Assembly: GCF_014066305.1 (NCBI RefSeq)
Contig: NW_023501036.1
Span: 1,747,501 to 1,811,500, forward strand
DNA length: 64,000 nucleotides
Direction of reading: 5' to 3'
Origin: Letharia columbiana
Taxonomy: Eukaryota > Ascomycota > Lecanoromycetes > Lecanorales > Parmeliaceae
Shown: piece by piece, positions 28,620 through 40,287 of the stretch
How positions within the stretch are numbered: the first letter of the stretch is position 1
Layout: each line of letters opens with the position of its first letter
Program-made: the position numbers and the translations under genes
The notes under the pieces: generated by a model
Told to the model about the DNA's origin: nothing
The model's database searches: none
What the model saw: only the letters and a program-made list of their open reading frames with translations

Positions 28620-28845
28620 CTATTTCTAGAACTTTATAATTAATTACTTCTAGAACTTTTTAATTAACTACTCTCTAGAACTTTCTAACTAAATATCTTC
28701 TAGAACTTTCTAATTAAATATCTCTAGAACTTTCTAATTAATTACTTTGAAAACTTTCTAATTAAATATCTCTAGAACTTTCTAATTAATTACTTCGAGA
28801 ATTTTCTAATTTACTGCTTTTAGAATCTTTTAATTAATTTGATAT
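28620..28845. repeat. 24-bp minisatellite, about nine copies
   Basis: AGAACTT or a variant recurs at 28628, 28652, 28677, 28702, 28726, 28750, 28774, 28798 and 28822, a 24-25 bp period. The consensus is close to CTAGAACTTTCTAATTAATT plus four bases. Unit length is a multiple of three, so a former coding repeat is possible, but the present frame is broken. Confidence 0.88.
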
Positions 28846-29710
28846 TTTTTTAAAATTAAAAAACTAAATAGTTAGTTAAGAGTTTATTAATAAAAATTCT
28901 TAATTAAAAATATTTATATTTATTATTATATCTTTTTAAATGTAAGTATAAAATAAATAATATTCTAAAAGTAAAGCGGTTTAATTAATATTCTAATTAT
29001 CTTTCTAATAATTCTTTAAAAGAGAAAATATATATAATAAATCGAAAGCGTAAAATAAAATCTTAAAAAAGATAAACTTATTTTATAGAATTTTTAGATT
29101 TAGATTTTTAGAAGTTTAAAATAGATATCTATTATTATATAAAAGCTAAAAAAAGTTTATTATTAATAATAATTCTTAACTATTCTAGTTAGATTATTAA
29201 ATTTAAAAAAATTTAATTAAAATTTAACTTTATAATATTAAAAATTAATATTAAATATTTTTATAAATAAGATTTTAAAAAAACGCGAAAACGCGCTAGT
29301 AAATTAGCCTATTTTTTTATTAGCGTATTCTTAAATTTTCTTATATTTTAATTTTTTCTAATACTTTTTCTAATTATATTATCTTTTATAATAATATAAT
29401 TCTATTTAAATTTTTTATTATTTCTATTATAATACTAATATACTCTTTATAATATATTCTTTAATATTTTATAATAAGTTTTTATATAAAAATTATCGTT
29501 ATAATTATCTTAAATAAGAGTTTAATTAAATAAGTAAATTTATATACTTTTTATTATTTCTTAATATTATAAAAGCTAATATTATTAATAAAGATAATAA
29601 CTCTAATTCGCTTTATTATACTATCTTTAAAGAAATAAAAATATTTTAAAAACTTAAGTAATAATAAGATATAAAAAATAGTAGATAAATATTTTAAATA
29701 ATAAGAATAT

Positions 29711-31120
29711 TATAAGGGCGTAGTTTACTAATAATTAGCTAGCGAATATAGACTATAAAAGACGTAGTATCGTTATAGAAATTTAATAGTATATTTAATA
29801 GTAGAACTAATCTCTAAGAAATATTAAAACTTCGAGATATATAAAGTAGATCTATATTTGTTAAGTCTCTAGATATACGAGATATATTATTAAAATTAAA
29901 TTCTAAAAGAGACTTTAATATAGTATATACGATATCGACGTCTTAACGTAAGTAGCGCTATTGAGGTCTATAACGTATTAGATTTAATAATTATCTCTTC
30001 TTTTAAACTCTAATCTCTAAACGCCTAAGTAAAAATAGAATACTTATTAAAAACCCTTTAAATTCTAATAGAGAAATAAGAAAAAGAGTTAATCTATTAA
30101 GATTATAATATTATTTTAATAATACGAATAGAATTAACTCTTATACGTCGTAAACGCGTTACTAATATATTATATAATAATATTAATATTATCTCTTGAG
30201 AATAATATTACTTTTATAATATTAATTAATAATAATCTATAGTAAGTCGATATACTTAATATTAACGTTTTTATAGCGCTAGTTAATAACCTCTATAGCG
30301 AATAATATTAGATTTAAAAATTTATAATAAAATCTTAAAAGTCTAATAAGTAAAAAGAAGAGAGAAGAGTTTTTTTATAGATAACGTTATTTCTATAGTA
30401 TATTACGTCTATAGCGAAGTAATATAATAATAATCTTTATTATTAGAAATTCGAAGAAAGTAATTAATAGAGCGACGCGTTCGCGATAATACTCTTAATT
30501 ATTAATTAATAATAGTAGAAATAATAACGATAGCTAGACGACGCGATCTTATAGATAATAGTAAAATATTATCGCGTACTCGTCTATTATCTATATTACT
30601 AAATATTATTCACTAATAATAGCGCTATAATAAAAGATATAAAAATCCTCTTTTAAATTATTTATTTTTATTCTTTATAACTTCTAATATCTCTCTTATA
30701 AGTACTTACTCTAGCGTTATAATATTAATATTAATACTAATATAAATATAGTATATCTTATTATATTAGTAATCTACTTCTCTTTATTATAATATAAGAA
30801 TCTTATTATTATTAATTATATTAATATGTAGATTAATAATTTTATAATATTTTTTTAATAATAATAATAACTTTAATAGTAAGTATATAGTCGTCTTATA
30901 GGCGCGACTATTAACTCTTAACTATTTCTATTATTATCTTTATATACGTGTTTACTAATAAGTTCTAGTATTTAATTTATTATATAAAATTTGCTTTTAT
31001 TAAAGTAATTTTATATATTTAAGATAAGTCTTTCTCTATAATAATTATAAGATCGAAACGATATTAAATCGCTATATTAAAATTCTCTTATATCTTTAAA
31101 TATAAATAAGGAAATTAATA
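29711..31120 (+). repeat. 1.41-kb LTR-like direct repeat, copy 1
   Basis: Begins TATAAGGGCG (a plausible RIP product of TGTAAGGGCG) followed by TAGTTTACTA, with a TATA-like CTATAAAAGACG about 40 bp in. A second copy follows immediately at 31121-32530 at an offset of 1,401 bp, and the first ~70 bp recur at 37992. The start motif, TATA-like element and later recurrence fit the long terminal repeat of an LTR retrotransposon. Confidence 0.7.
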
Positions 31121-32530
31121 GTAGTTTACTAACGATTAGCTAGCGGAATATAGACTATAAAAGACGTAGTATTCGTTATAAAATTTAATAGTATATTTAA
31201 TAGTAGAACTAATCTCTAAGAAATATTAAAACTTCGAGATATATAAAGTAGATCTATATTCGCTAAGCCTCTAGATATATAAGATATATTATTAAAACTA
31301 AACTCTAAAAGAAACTCTAATATATATATATACGATATCGACGTCTTAAGCGTAAGTAGCGTTAAGGTCTATAACGTATTAGATCTAATAATTATCTTCT
31401 CTTCTAGACTCTTAATTCTTTAGACGCCTAAGTAAAAATAGAATACTTATTAAAAAATCTTTAAACTCTAATAGAGAAATAAGAGAAAAGAGTTAATCTA
31501 TTAAGATTATAATATCGTTTTAATAACGCGATAGAATTAATACTCTTACGCGCCGTAGGCGCGTTATTAATATATTATATAATAATATTAATACTATCTT
31601 CGAGAATAATATCGCTTTTATAATATTAATTAATAATAATCTATAGTAAGTTAACGCGCTTAATATTAGCGTTTTTATAGCGCTAGTTAATAGCCTCTAT
31701 AGCGAATAATATTAGATTTAAAAATTTATAATAAAATCTCAAAAATCTAATAAATAAAAAGAAGAGAGAAGAGTTTTTCTATAGATAACGTTATTTTTAT
31801 AGCGTATTACGTTTATAGCGAAGTAATATAATAATAATCTTTATTATAGAGATTCGAAGAAAGTAATTAATAGAGCGACGCGTTCGCGATAACATTCTCG
31901 ATTATTAATTAATAATAATAGTAGAAATAATAATAATAGCTAGGACGACGCGGCTCTTATAGATAATAGCAAAATATTATCGCGTCGCTACTATCTATAT
32001 TATTAAATACTATTTACTAATAATAGCGCTATAATAAAGAATATAAAAATCTCTTTTAAATTATTTATTTTTATTCTTTATAACTTCTAATATCTCTCTT
32101 ATAAGTACTTACTCTAGCGTTATAATATTAATATTAATACTAATATAAGTATAATATATCTTATTATATTAGTAATCTACTTCTCTTTATTATAAGTATC
32201 TTATTATTATTAATCGCGTTAATATATAGACTAATAATTTTATAATATTCTTTTTTAATAATAATAATAACTTTAATAGTAAGTATATAGTCGTCTTATA
32301 GGCGCGACTACTAACTCTTAACTATTTCTATTATTATCGCTTTATATATATATCTACTAATAAAGTTCTAATATCTAATTTATTATATAGAACTTACTTT
32401 TATTAAGATAACGATTTATATATTTAAGATAAGTCTTCTCTCTATAATAATTATAAGATCGAAAAGACGCGATATTAATCGCTATATTAAAATCTCTCTA
32501 TATCTTTAAATATAGATAAGAAAATTAATA
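31121..32530 (+). repeat. 1.41-kb LTR-like direct repeat, copy 2
   Basis: Head-to-tail with copy 1 and colinear over its whole length, lacking only the first ~9 bases. It ends AAAATTAATA like copy 1. The next bases, TAACGCTATCGCCG, could be a RIP-altered primer-binding site of the TGG-starting type; this is inference. Confidence 0.7.
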
Positions 32531-35500
32531 TAACGCTATCGCCGCGCTAAATAATCTTAAAAGCTATCTTATTAACGAGCTAAGCTTAATAAGAAGATTA
32601 TTTAATAATATAAATTATAGAAATATATAATAGCGATAACTTTAATCATCTTTATTATAATTATAGATCTTTAAGACTAGCTTATAGCGATATATAAGCG
32701 TATAAAGAAATTAAAGAAAATAAATAAGTTATTAAAGAAGAAGCTTAAGAGCCTTTATCGATATATAACGAACGTCGATAAATATTAATACGAAGATTAT
32801 ACTTTAATTATCTTCTTATTAAAGAATTAAATTAATAAACTTAACTTAAGATCTAACGCTAAGATAGCGAAGAATATTTAAATAATAATCTTTTTTTAAT
32901 AATAGCGCTAGCGTAAGAGTTCTTAGATAGTTCTTTAATAGCTATTTTAGATAAAAATATATCTATATTAATAGTATATATTTTAATATAATAAACTTTT
33001 TTTATAGTAGAGTTTAGTAGATAGTTAAATAATATAATTATTTTATTAATTTATATCTTAATAGTAGTAAGTATAGAGAAGTACGCGCGTAGTATAAGTA
33101 TTATCTAGAAATATATCTAATCTAATCGATAATTATATCTTATTTTATTATCTTTACTTACTCGTTATTAATTTATATAATTAATTAAGCTCTTTAATAA
33201 TAAGAGACTTATTATTTATTACTTAATACTTTCGCTTATTATTTATTTATTTATAGACTTAAATTAGCTTATTAATATTAATAAGTTTATTATCTAATAA
33301 TTATTAATTATACTCTTTATCTTAATTAATTTATTTAACTTTATATTAAATATCTTTCTTATACTTAATCTTATTAATAATTTCTTTAATCTTTTAAAGC
33401 TTATTATTATTAATAAGATTAAGAGTTTATATAAAGACTTTCGCTATATTATTATAATCGCGAAGATAATAAAACTTAAATAACGATATATAAAAGATAT
33501 TATAAATTTTATATATCGAGAATAGAAGTAGATAATATATCTACGCTCTCTATCTTATCTATAATTTAAAATAATTTTATAAATTTATAAGATAACTTCT
33601 TATTTAGATATTTTTACTTTAGATTCTTAATCGCTAATATTATTAAATTATCTATCTTATAGCTTTAAGATTAATATATTTTATTATAATACTTAAATTA
33701 AGTCGTAATCGCGCTATAAAAACGCTTTACTATCTTATTTCTTAATACTTATAACTTCTTTACTCTATTATTTATAGCGAATATCTCTCTCTTAATAAAG
33801 TTATTCTTAATCTTCTTAACGAATTTTAGAATAATATTTATATATTAGAAAGAATAATATTATTTTAATAAAGAAATATTAATTATTTATATAAGCGAAC
33901 TCTATTATTAATAGTTATTTTATTTAAATATTTTACTTATTATTAGCGAATATATATAAAAAGTATTTTAGTATCTAATTTTATCGCTTAATCTATTTAT
34001 CGATTTATAAATAAAAGACGATATTTAAATATCGCTTAATTTTAAAATAAAAGTAAATAGCGAATTAGAAGCTATTAATAAATATAGAGTCTCTATTATT
34101 AATAATATTATTTAATATATTATAGCGATATACTATTTTAAAATAAAATACTTTTATTAGCTAAGCGATATCGATTATAATAGATATAGAAATATATCTT
34201 ATTATTTTTATAAATCGATTTATTATAATTAGAATAGTATTATAAATAATATTCTTATACTTACTCGCTAATAAGTCGATAATAAAGTTTATAGAAATTT
34301 TCTTTTATAATTTAATAGCGATAGAAAGCGAGCTTAACTCGCTATATAAGCGATATCGCGAAAGCTTTAATTCGCTAATAAATATTATATATCTTAATAT
34401 AGTCGATAATTTACTTTAGACTTTTATTTTAATAATATTTATAAATAAGTAGCTTATATATCTTTATAGCGTTAAAGTATTCTAATAATAAATTATTATA
34501 ATATTTACTAATAAGCTCTTTTTTTAAAATCTTATTTCTAGAGATATAAAGGCGATTATTATATCTTAATAATTTCTTAAAAGTCTAAGATTTATATTTA
34601 ATTATATACGCGACGCTTAATCGCTAACTTATTAATATTAATTTAAAAAGAGTTTATTTAATTATTATAGACTTATAAATCTTAAATTAATATTTTTATT
34701 AATCTTTAAAATACGTTATAAGTAATCTCTTATATAATCTTAGACTTTCTTTTAGAAATAATTATCTAAACATTAATAATATAAAATATAAGCGCTATTA
34801 TCGCTATAATCTTCTTATTTCTTTATAACTACTTATCGCTAATTTAAAGTATAAATTTATTTTATAATATTAATAAAAGTTTAATATTTAATAGCGAAGT
34901 TTTTTTATAATTAAAGCGTCGCGATAGCGAGTTAATAGAGTTTAATTTATCTATTTAATAAAAAATCTTAAAGTTATAAATAGCTAACTTTAGCGTTTAA
35001 CGAGTTTATCTAAAGTTTAATTTCTTCTACTTTATAAAGTCTTTAAGATTATTATAATTTATTAGAATCTTAATATAAAACGTATTATCTTCTAGATAGT
35101 AATATTATTATTTTATAAACGCTATAATAATAAATAGCTCTTAATTATAAATCTTATAGTTTTACTTTATAGAAATTATTTTTCTAAATTAGAATATTAT
35201 TAATTATTAATAATTATTCTTATTTAATTATAAAAGTATAATCTTTATATTAAAGTTAAAAGCGTTAATTTTAAGATATAACTTTAAATTTAAATTATAG
35301 TAATATAGAAATAGCGTAATTATAAAAGTACTTTAAAGCTATTAAAACGCTAGCTTAGCGTTATCTATTTACTCTAATAATTTAGATTTCTTATTATTTT
35401 TATTTTCTTTAAGTAAGTTAATAAATAATATTATTATACTAAAATAGTTATAGATAAATTATTAATAGAAATTAATAAAGTCTAAAAAGACTTATATATT

Positions 35501-37991
35501 TTAATAATTTTTTAATTTTAGCTACTTTTTAATAATAGCGATATATTTTTAATTTATTATAATATCTTCGATAAATATAATAAACTCTAGAAACTTAACT
35601 CATTTAATATAGAATTAATATTTCTTTAAATTAGCGTATAGTTAAAACTAGCGTAAACGCTTAAGTACTTATTTAATATATTATTAATACTTCGCTAAAT
35701 TAATATTATAAATTAGAATATTATTTAAATATATTATATATATTATATTTATTAGACTTATAAAGAGCTCTATTAATATATACGTACTTAAAAAGTTATT
35801 AATATATTAGCGAGTTTAAAAGATATAATTAAATATTCGAAGTAGTCGTAGCGACTACGAAACGCTATTTTTTACTTATTATCTTCTTTAATTTAAATTT
35901 AATAATAGATATTCTTAAGATTTAGCTTTATAAAGACTTTAAATCTTATATAAGCGATTTAGAGTCTTAATAATTAGAGATAACAAGTATCGATTTTTAA
36001 TAGTTATCGCGTTTAGGCCTCGATAATTAACATAAAAATAAAGCCTCTTTATTCTTTTTAGAAATAAAAAGAATTAATATTTCGACTAAGAAAGTCAAAT
36101 AATAAATTTAATTTTTCTAAAGAAAGTTCTTTAGATAGCGTTATAGCTTCGCTAACTTCGTTTAAGATAGATTATATAAAAGACTATATAGCGACTTTTT
36201 ATCGCTTTTAATCTTAATAATATAATCTCTCTACTTAAGCGTAAATAAGATCTCTATTTTTTTATTAAAAAAAATATTATTAAACTCTAATAACTTCTAA
36301 GAAAGCTTTAGACTATATCTATTTTTTAATTCGCTTTATATTATCGCGATATATATAATTATAAATATATTTAGCTTCTATTTAATAATTTAAATAAATT
36401 TAATTAATTTTTTAATTTATAATTTATTAGCGTTAACTTTAAATTATTATTACTTTATCGCTAAATTTAATAATACTTATAATTAATTTAGCTTAAATAT
36501 ATTTAATATAATATTAAAACCTTTTTAATTAATAATATAGAAGAGTATATTATACTTTTTATTTTAATTTTAATTATTTACTAATTAATAATTTAGCTAA
36601 TACGCGCTATAGTAATATATACTTTAATTACTTAGCGCTTTCAATTATAATAAAATAATATTATAAGATTTTAAATTTTATTAAATTATAAACTTTTATA
36701 AAATTAAATTAATATACGCTTTAGTATCGAGTAGAGTAACGAGTTACCTCTATTTACTCTAAAGCTTTATTTACTCCTTTATAAAAATAGAAGAAATTAT
36801 CTCTATTAATTATTATTCTTATCTCGCTTCTAAGACGATTATAAGATTTAATCTTTTTTTATTAATACTACATCGATATAGACTATAGATAATTTATCGA
36901 GATCTAAATACTTAGATATTTAATAACTCTATTTATTATAATAAAAATAACTATTCTTCTTATAATTAGAGTTAAAGAATTTAATTTTATACTTTATATT
37001 ATTATCTTAAATACGCGCTATATAAGCGCCGTTATTTAAAATTAATTTAGACTTCAAAATTTAATTCTTTAAAGACTTATTCTTAGCGAACCCTCTTAAA
37101 GACTTCAAATAAAAATCGTTATCGAAGCGTATATATTTTAAAATCTTTTTCTATATAATAGTCTAGATAAGAATTTTTTTTTATTATTTCGATATACTAT
37201 TAATACTTAGAATCTTATTCTTAAGCTCTAATCTAAGTTTAGCTAAGAAGAAATTAACTTAATATTTCTTAGAAAATAAGAATTATATAGACCTCTAGCT
37301 TCTTTAAATAAATCTTAAAAATAGATATCTTCTAATCGAAGCGTTATTTAATCTTCTTTTACTTTTTTATAGACGAGAAGATAACGATTTACTAGATTCG
37401 CTACTAAATTAAATAAAAACTACTTAAAGAATTTAAAAGTTATATTCTCTTAGATTATAGATTTAATAATATTTATATTATTAGATATTAAGATTATCTT
37501 TTAAGAATTATATATAATAAATAATTCTTAATTAATTAATAATAAAATATTTAGAACTTATAAGAAACTTAATTTCGACTTCGCGAAATTAGCGTAGATA
37601 CTCTCTCTTACTAATATTCTTATAAAAATATATTCTTTTAAAGCGAAGTATTTTTATTTTAATTAATATATTCGCTAAAGACGCGATAATAATCGATATA
37701 GATAGACTCTTCGCTAGTTATAGACGATAAGCTAATATTATAAAGCTCGCGATTATAAGCCTTTAATATAGCTAATTCTTATTCTTATTTTAAGATAATA
37801 ATTTTCGACTCTTAATAATTATAAGATGTTCTTTTATAGTAAGATCTTTTATTAATAAGAAATTCTTAAACTTATTATCGACGCTATAGCGACTCTCGAT
37901 ATTATCTTTATTTTTTATTATATAATTTAGAGATAAACTCGATATTATAATAATAATAATCTTTTTCTTTAAAAGATAGAGAGATTAGAAT
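32531..37991 (+). mobile_element. Probable decayed LTR-retrotransposon interior
   Basis: About 5.46 kb between the LTR-like copy ending at 32530 and the third LTR-like start at 37992. The length is typical of gag-pol interiors of Gypsy or Copia elements. A purine-rich tract (AAAAGATAGAGAGATTAGAA) lies immediately before 37992, where a polypurine tract would be expected. No reverse transcriptase or integrase reading frame survives, so the superfamily cannot be told. Confidence 0.5.
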
Positions 37992-38070
37992 TATAAGAGC
38001 GTAGTTTATTAGCGATTAACTAGCGAATATAGACTATAAAAGATATAATATCGTTATAGTAGAATTAACG
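37992..38070 (+). repeat. Third LTR-like start, truncated
   Basis: TATAAGAGCG followed by TAGTTTATTAGCGATTAACT and CTATAAAAGA matches the beginning of the repeats at 29711 and 31121 for about 70 bp. Similarity then stops near 38070. It may be a 3' LTR cut by a later insertion or deletion. Confidence 0.6.
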
Positions 38071-39487
38071 CACTTTTTAGTAAAATAAGCTTTAATTAAA
38101 ATTAAGAATAGCTTAGTATTTATAGATATTCGTATAAGCCCTTTATATTCTTTTATATATATCTATTAATTTATCTTTTTATAATAATTAAAATAGAAGA
38201 GATTAAGTTTAATAATTTATTATAATAAGTATTAAATATTAATAACGATAGCGATATTAAAGAGTCTTAATATAGGTTAATTAGATAACGATTAAGTTTT
38301 TAATTAAAATAAAAAACGAAGAATAAGCTTAGTTAAAATAAAAATATTAAGAGATCGCGATAGCGAATAAATATATTTACGTTTAAGGAGAAACTAGTTA
38401 AAAAAGTAAAGAAAATTGATATTTTAGCTATTAACTATACTATAATTATTAAAAAGTATAAAGTTAAATATATTAATATATCGTTATTATAATAGAAATA
38501 AGTTTTTAAATAGATTAGATAAGATATAATAGATAAGTAATAAGTAGTTTTTAGTTTTAGTTTATCGTTCTAGTAGACTTATATTTTAATAATATTATAT
38601 AAAAAAAGTACGCGAGCGTAATTACGAAGAAGTTTAAAGTTTCGTTTATCGCGTAAATTATTATATACGTAAATAAAGATAAAAGCTTAAATTAAGAGGA
38701 AATAGATAATATCGAAGTTAAATAAAATATAAGTATTAAGAATAATTCTATTATACGCGCTAATAATTAAGTAGATCTTATTTTTTAAGCTATTTAAGAG
38801 CGTAATATAAAATTTAATAATAAGCGCTATTATAGTTTAGATATAATAATATTAACGCGCTAATTAATAAATATCGAGCTATTATAGAAATCTTAAAATA
38901 TTAAATATAATTACGTCTAAAAGATAAAATTATAAATCTTTATTTATATATAATTAATCTAACGTATAATAATAAAAAATTTATTACGAAAGCTACGCTA
39001 TTTAAGTTAATATTTTAATCTTAATTACTACTATTATTATTATATAAGTAATATAAAATTATCTCTTATTCGAGTATATCTAATTCTTAATTCTAATTAT
39101 TATTATAAGTATCGTTAATTCGTTCTAGAATTATTAAATATACTTTTATATACTTTCTATATCTAATCTTTTTTTATATATCGCGAGAAGATAGCTTAAA
39201 GAAATATAGCTTATTATATTAAACTGCGATACTTTCGAGAGAATATTAAGAAATATATTAACTTTTCTAAGTTAACGATTTAGTAAAAAGGCTATAACTA
39301 TAATACGTATAATTTTATATTAGATAGCGATATCGAAAATATGTAATAGGCGTATAAAATCATCGTCGACGGCTTTAATTACGAAGTGTTAGCGAATTTC
39401 GCGCGACTAATACTAGAGAAAAATAAGCTTTTCTTATTACTAGTAGATATAGCTCGCTTTCTTTTATATATATAAAGTAATAAAATA
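38071..39487. other. AT-rich stretch with no recognised element
   Basis: RIP-decayed DNA without ORFs. From about 39350 a few TG and CA dinucleotides reappear just before the insertion site of the structured element at 39493. Confidence 0.5.
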
Positions 39488-39492
39488 TAATC
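39488..39492. repeat. Target-site duplication, left copy (TAATC)
   Basis: TAATC directly precedes the left terminal repeat, and the identical TAATC directly follows the right terminal repeat at 40283-40287. A 5-bp duplication is normal for LTR-retroelement integrases. Confidence 0.85.
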
Positions 39493-39633
39493 TGTAAGGG
39501 CGTGATCGCTCTAACAGTCTATAGCGGGGGTATAGCAGGCTCTTATAGAGCCAAATAGGGCGTATCGGCCATAAAGCGCGATACCCCCGATCCTTTTGGC
39601 CTATGGCCCAGTGGTAGCCGAACCATCCTCACA
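39493..39633 (+). repeat. Left 141-bp terminal repeat
   Basis: Runs from TGTAAGGGCG to CATCCTCACA. It can fold: GGGCG/CGCTC around a TGAT loop; a 9-bp stem CGGGGGTAT/ATACCCCCG spanning about 39535-39592; and inside it GGCTCT-TAT-AGAGCC. The first ten bases match the inferred start of the LTR-like repeats at 29711 and 37992. Confidence 0.85.
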
Positions 39634-39844
39634 ACTGTATCGCGCTGAAATTCCGGGGCTTGGCTAACCCCGGGAAGGCTAGCCACTGCGGGGTATATCC
39701 GCTGATTTCCCGATTTCGAGGGTTCGACCCCGTCATGTACAGGGCGAAAAACATTTTCCAGAGGGCAAAAGTTCCAGATTTATCGGGTACCGGCTCCCAG
39801 GAGCGGTACAGTTCCATACCCTAAGGCTTTCGGTAACCGAACCT

Positions 39845-40016
39845 CGGTACACCAGTACCGAGGCATATACCCCGAAAGGGTCCCTATGACGTATCTCATA
39901 TCCCATAGGGACCTCTAAGGCAAGCAATCCCGGTACACAAGTACCGAGGCACATACCCCGAAAGGGTCCCTATAACGTATCTCATATCTCATAGGGACCT
40001 CTGAGGCAAGAAGTCC
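39845..40016 (+). repeat. 86-bp three-hairpin module, two tandem copies
   Basis: Copies start at 39845 and 39931. Each has three hairpins in order: GTACCG paired with CGGTAC around an ACMA loop (9-bp stem in copy 1); CCC-GAAA-GGG with a GNRA-type tetraloop; and a 9-10-bp stem GGTCCCTATG/CATAGGGACC with a 15-nt loop. The pairing is kept in both copies despite several transitions between them. Confidence 0.85.
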
Positions 40017-40141
40017 CCGGACAACCGGGCAAGAGTGGCGCACTGCGCCCCAAGTCGGCTCTGCGGGGGCCGCTAATCAGGGCAAAGCCCTCGAATCAGT
40101 TCTTTTTAGGGCCGCGAGGACGTAGCCTTAAGGGGGATAGT

Positions 40142-40282
40142 TATAAGAGCGTGATCGCTCTAACAGTCTACAGCGGGGGTATAGCAGGCTCTTATAGAGC
40201 CAAATAAGGCGTATCGGCCATGAAGCGCGATACCCCCGATCCTTTTAGTCTATGGCCCAGTGATAGCCGAACCATCCTCACA
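40142..40282 (+). repeat. Right 141-bp terminal repeat
   Basis: Same length and boundaries as the left repeat. It begins TATAAGAGCG, where the left one has TGTAAGGGCG. The other six differences are also transitions, mainly G/A, as expected from light RIP or cytosine deamination. TAATC follows at 40283-40287. Confidence 0.85.
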
Positions 40283-40287
40283 TAATC

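Larger units (their letters stand above)
39493..40282 (+). mobile_element. TRIM-like 790-bp structured LTR element
   Basis: Two 141-bp direct terminal repeats (39493-39633 and 40142-40282) start TG (TA in the right copy), end CA, and are flanked by perfect TAATC duplications. The repeats differ at eight positions, all transitions, with no indels. The 508-bp interior has no credible ORF but contains a long chain of hairpins. A purine tract (AAGGGGGATAG) lies just before the right repeat. There is no obvious TGG-type primer-binding site after the left repeat. Architecture and size fit a TRIM or other non-autonomous LTR element needing an autonomous partner. It is far less RIP-mutated than its host DNA, so it inserted late. 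Pol III-like motifs (TGGCCCAGTGGTAG at 39604 and GGTTCGACCCC at 39721) are present, but no tRNA fold could be made. Confidence 0.8.

Noticed and set aside
39650..39750. A tRNA gene around the GGTTCGACCCC B-box
   Set aside because: Acceptor and anticodon stems could not be formed in any register, and the T-stem has a mismatch; only Pol III-like motifs remain.
39629..39954. Two overlapping minus-strand ORFs of 62 and 73 codons inside the structured element
   Set aside because: They cross hairpins and tandem modules, have no domain or start context, and exist only because this island is less AT-rich than its surroundings.
39493..40282. Hammerhead ribozyme (retrozyme)
   Set aside because: GAAA occurs in a tetraloop context, but no CUGANGA core was found on the plus strand by eye. 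Left for a motif search.
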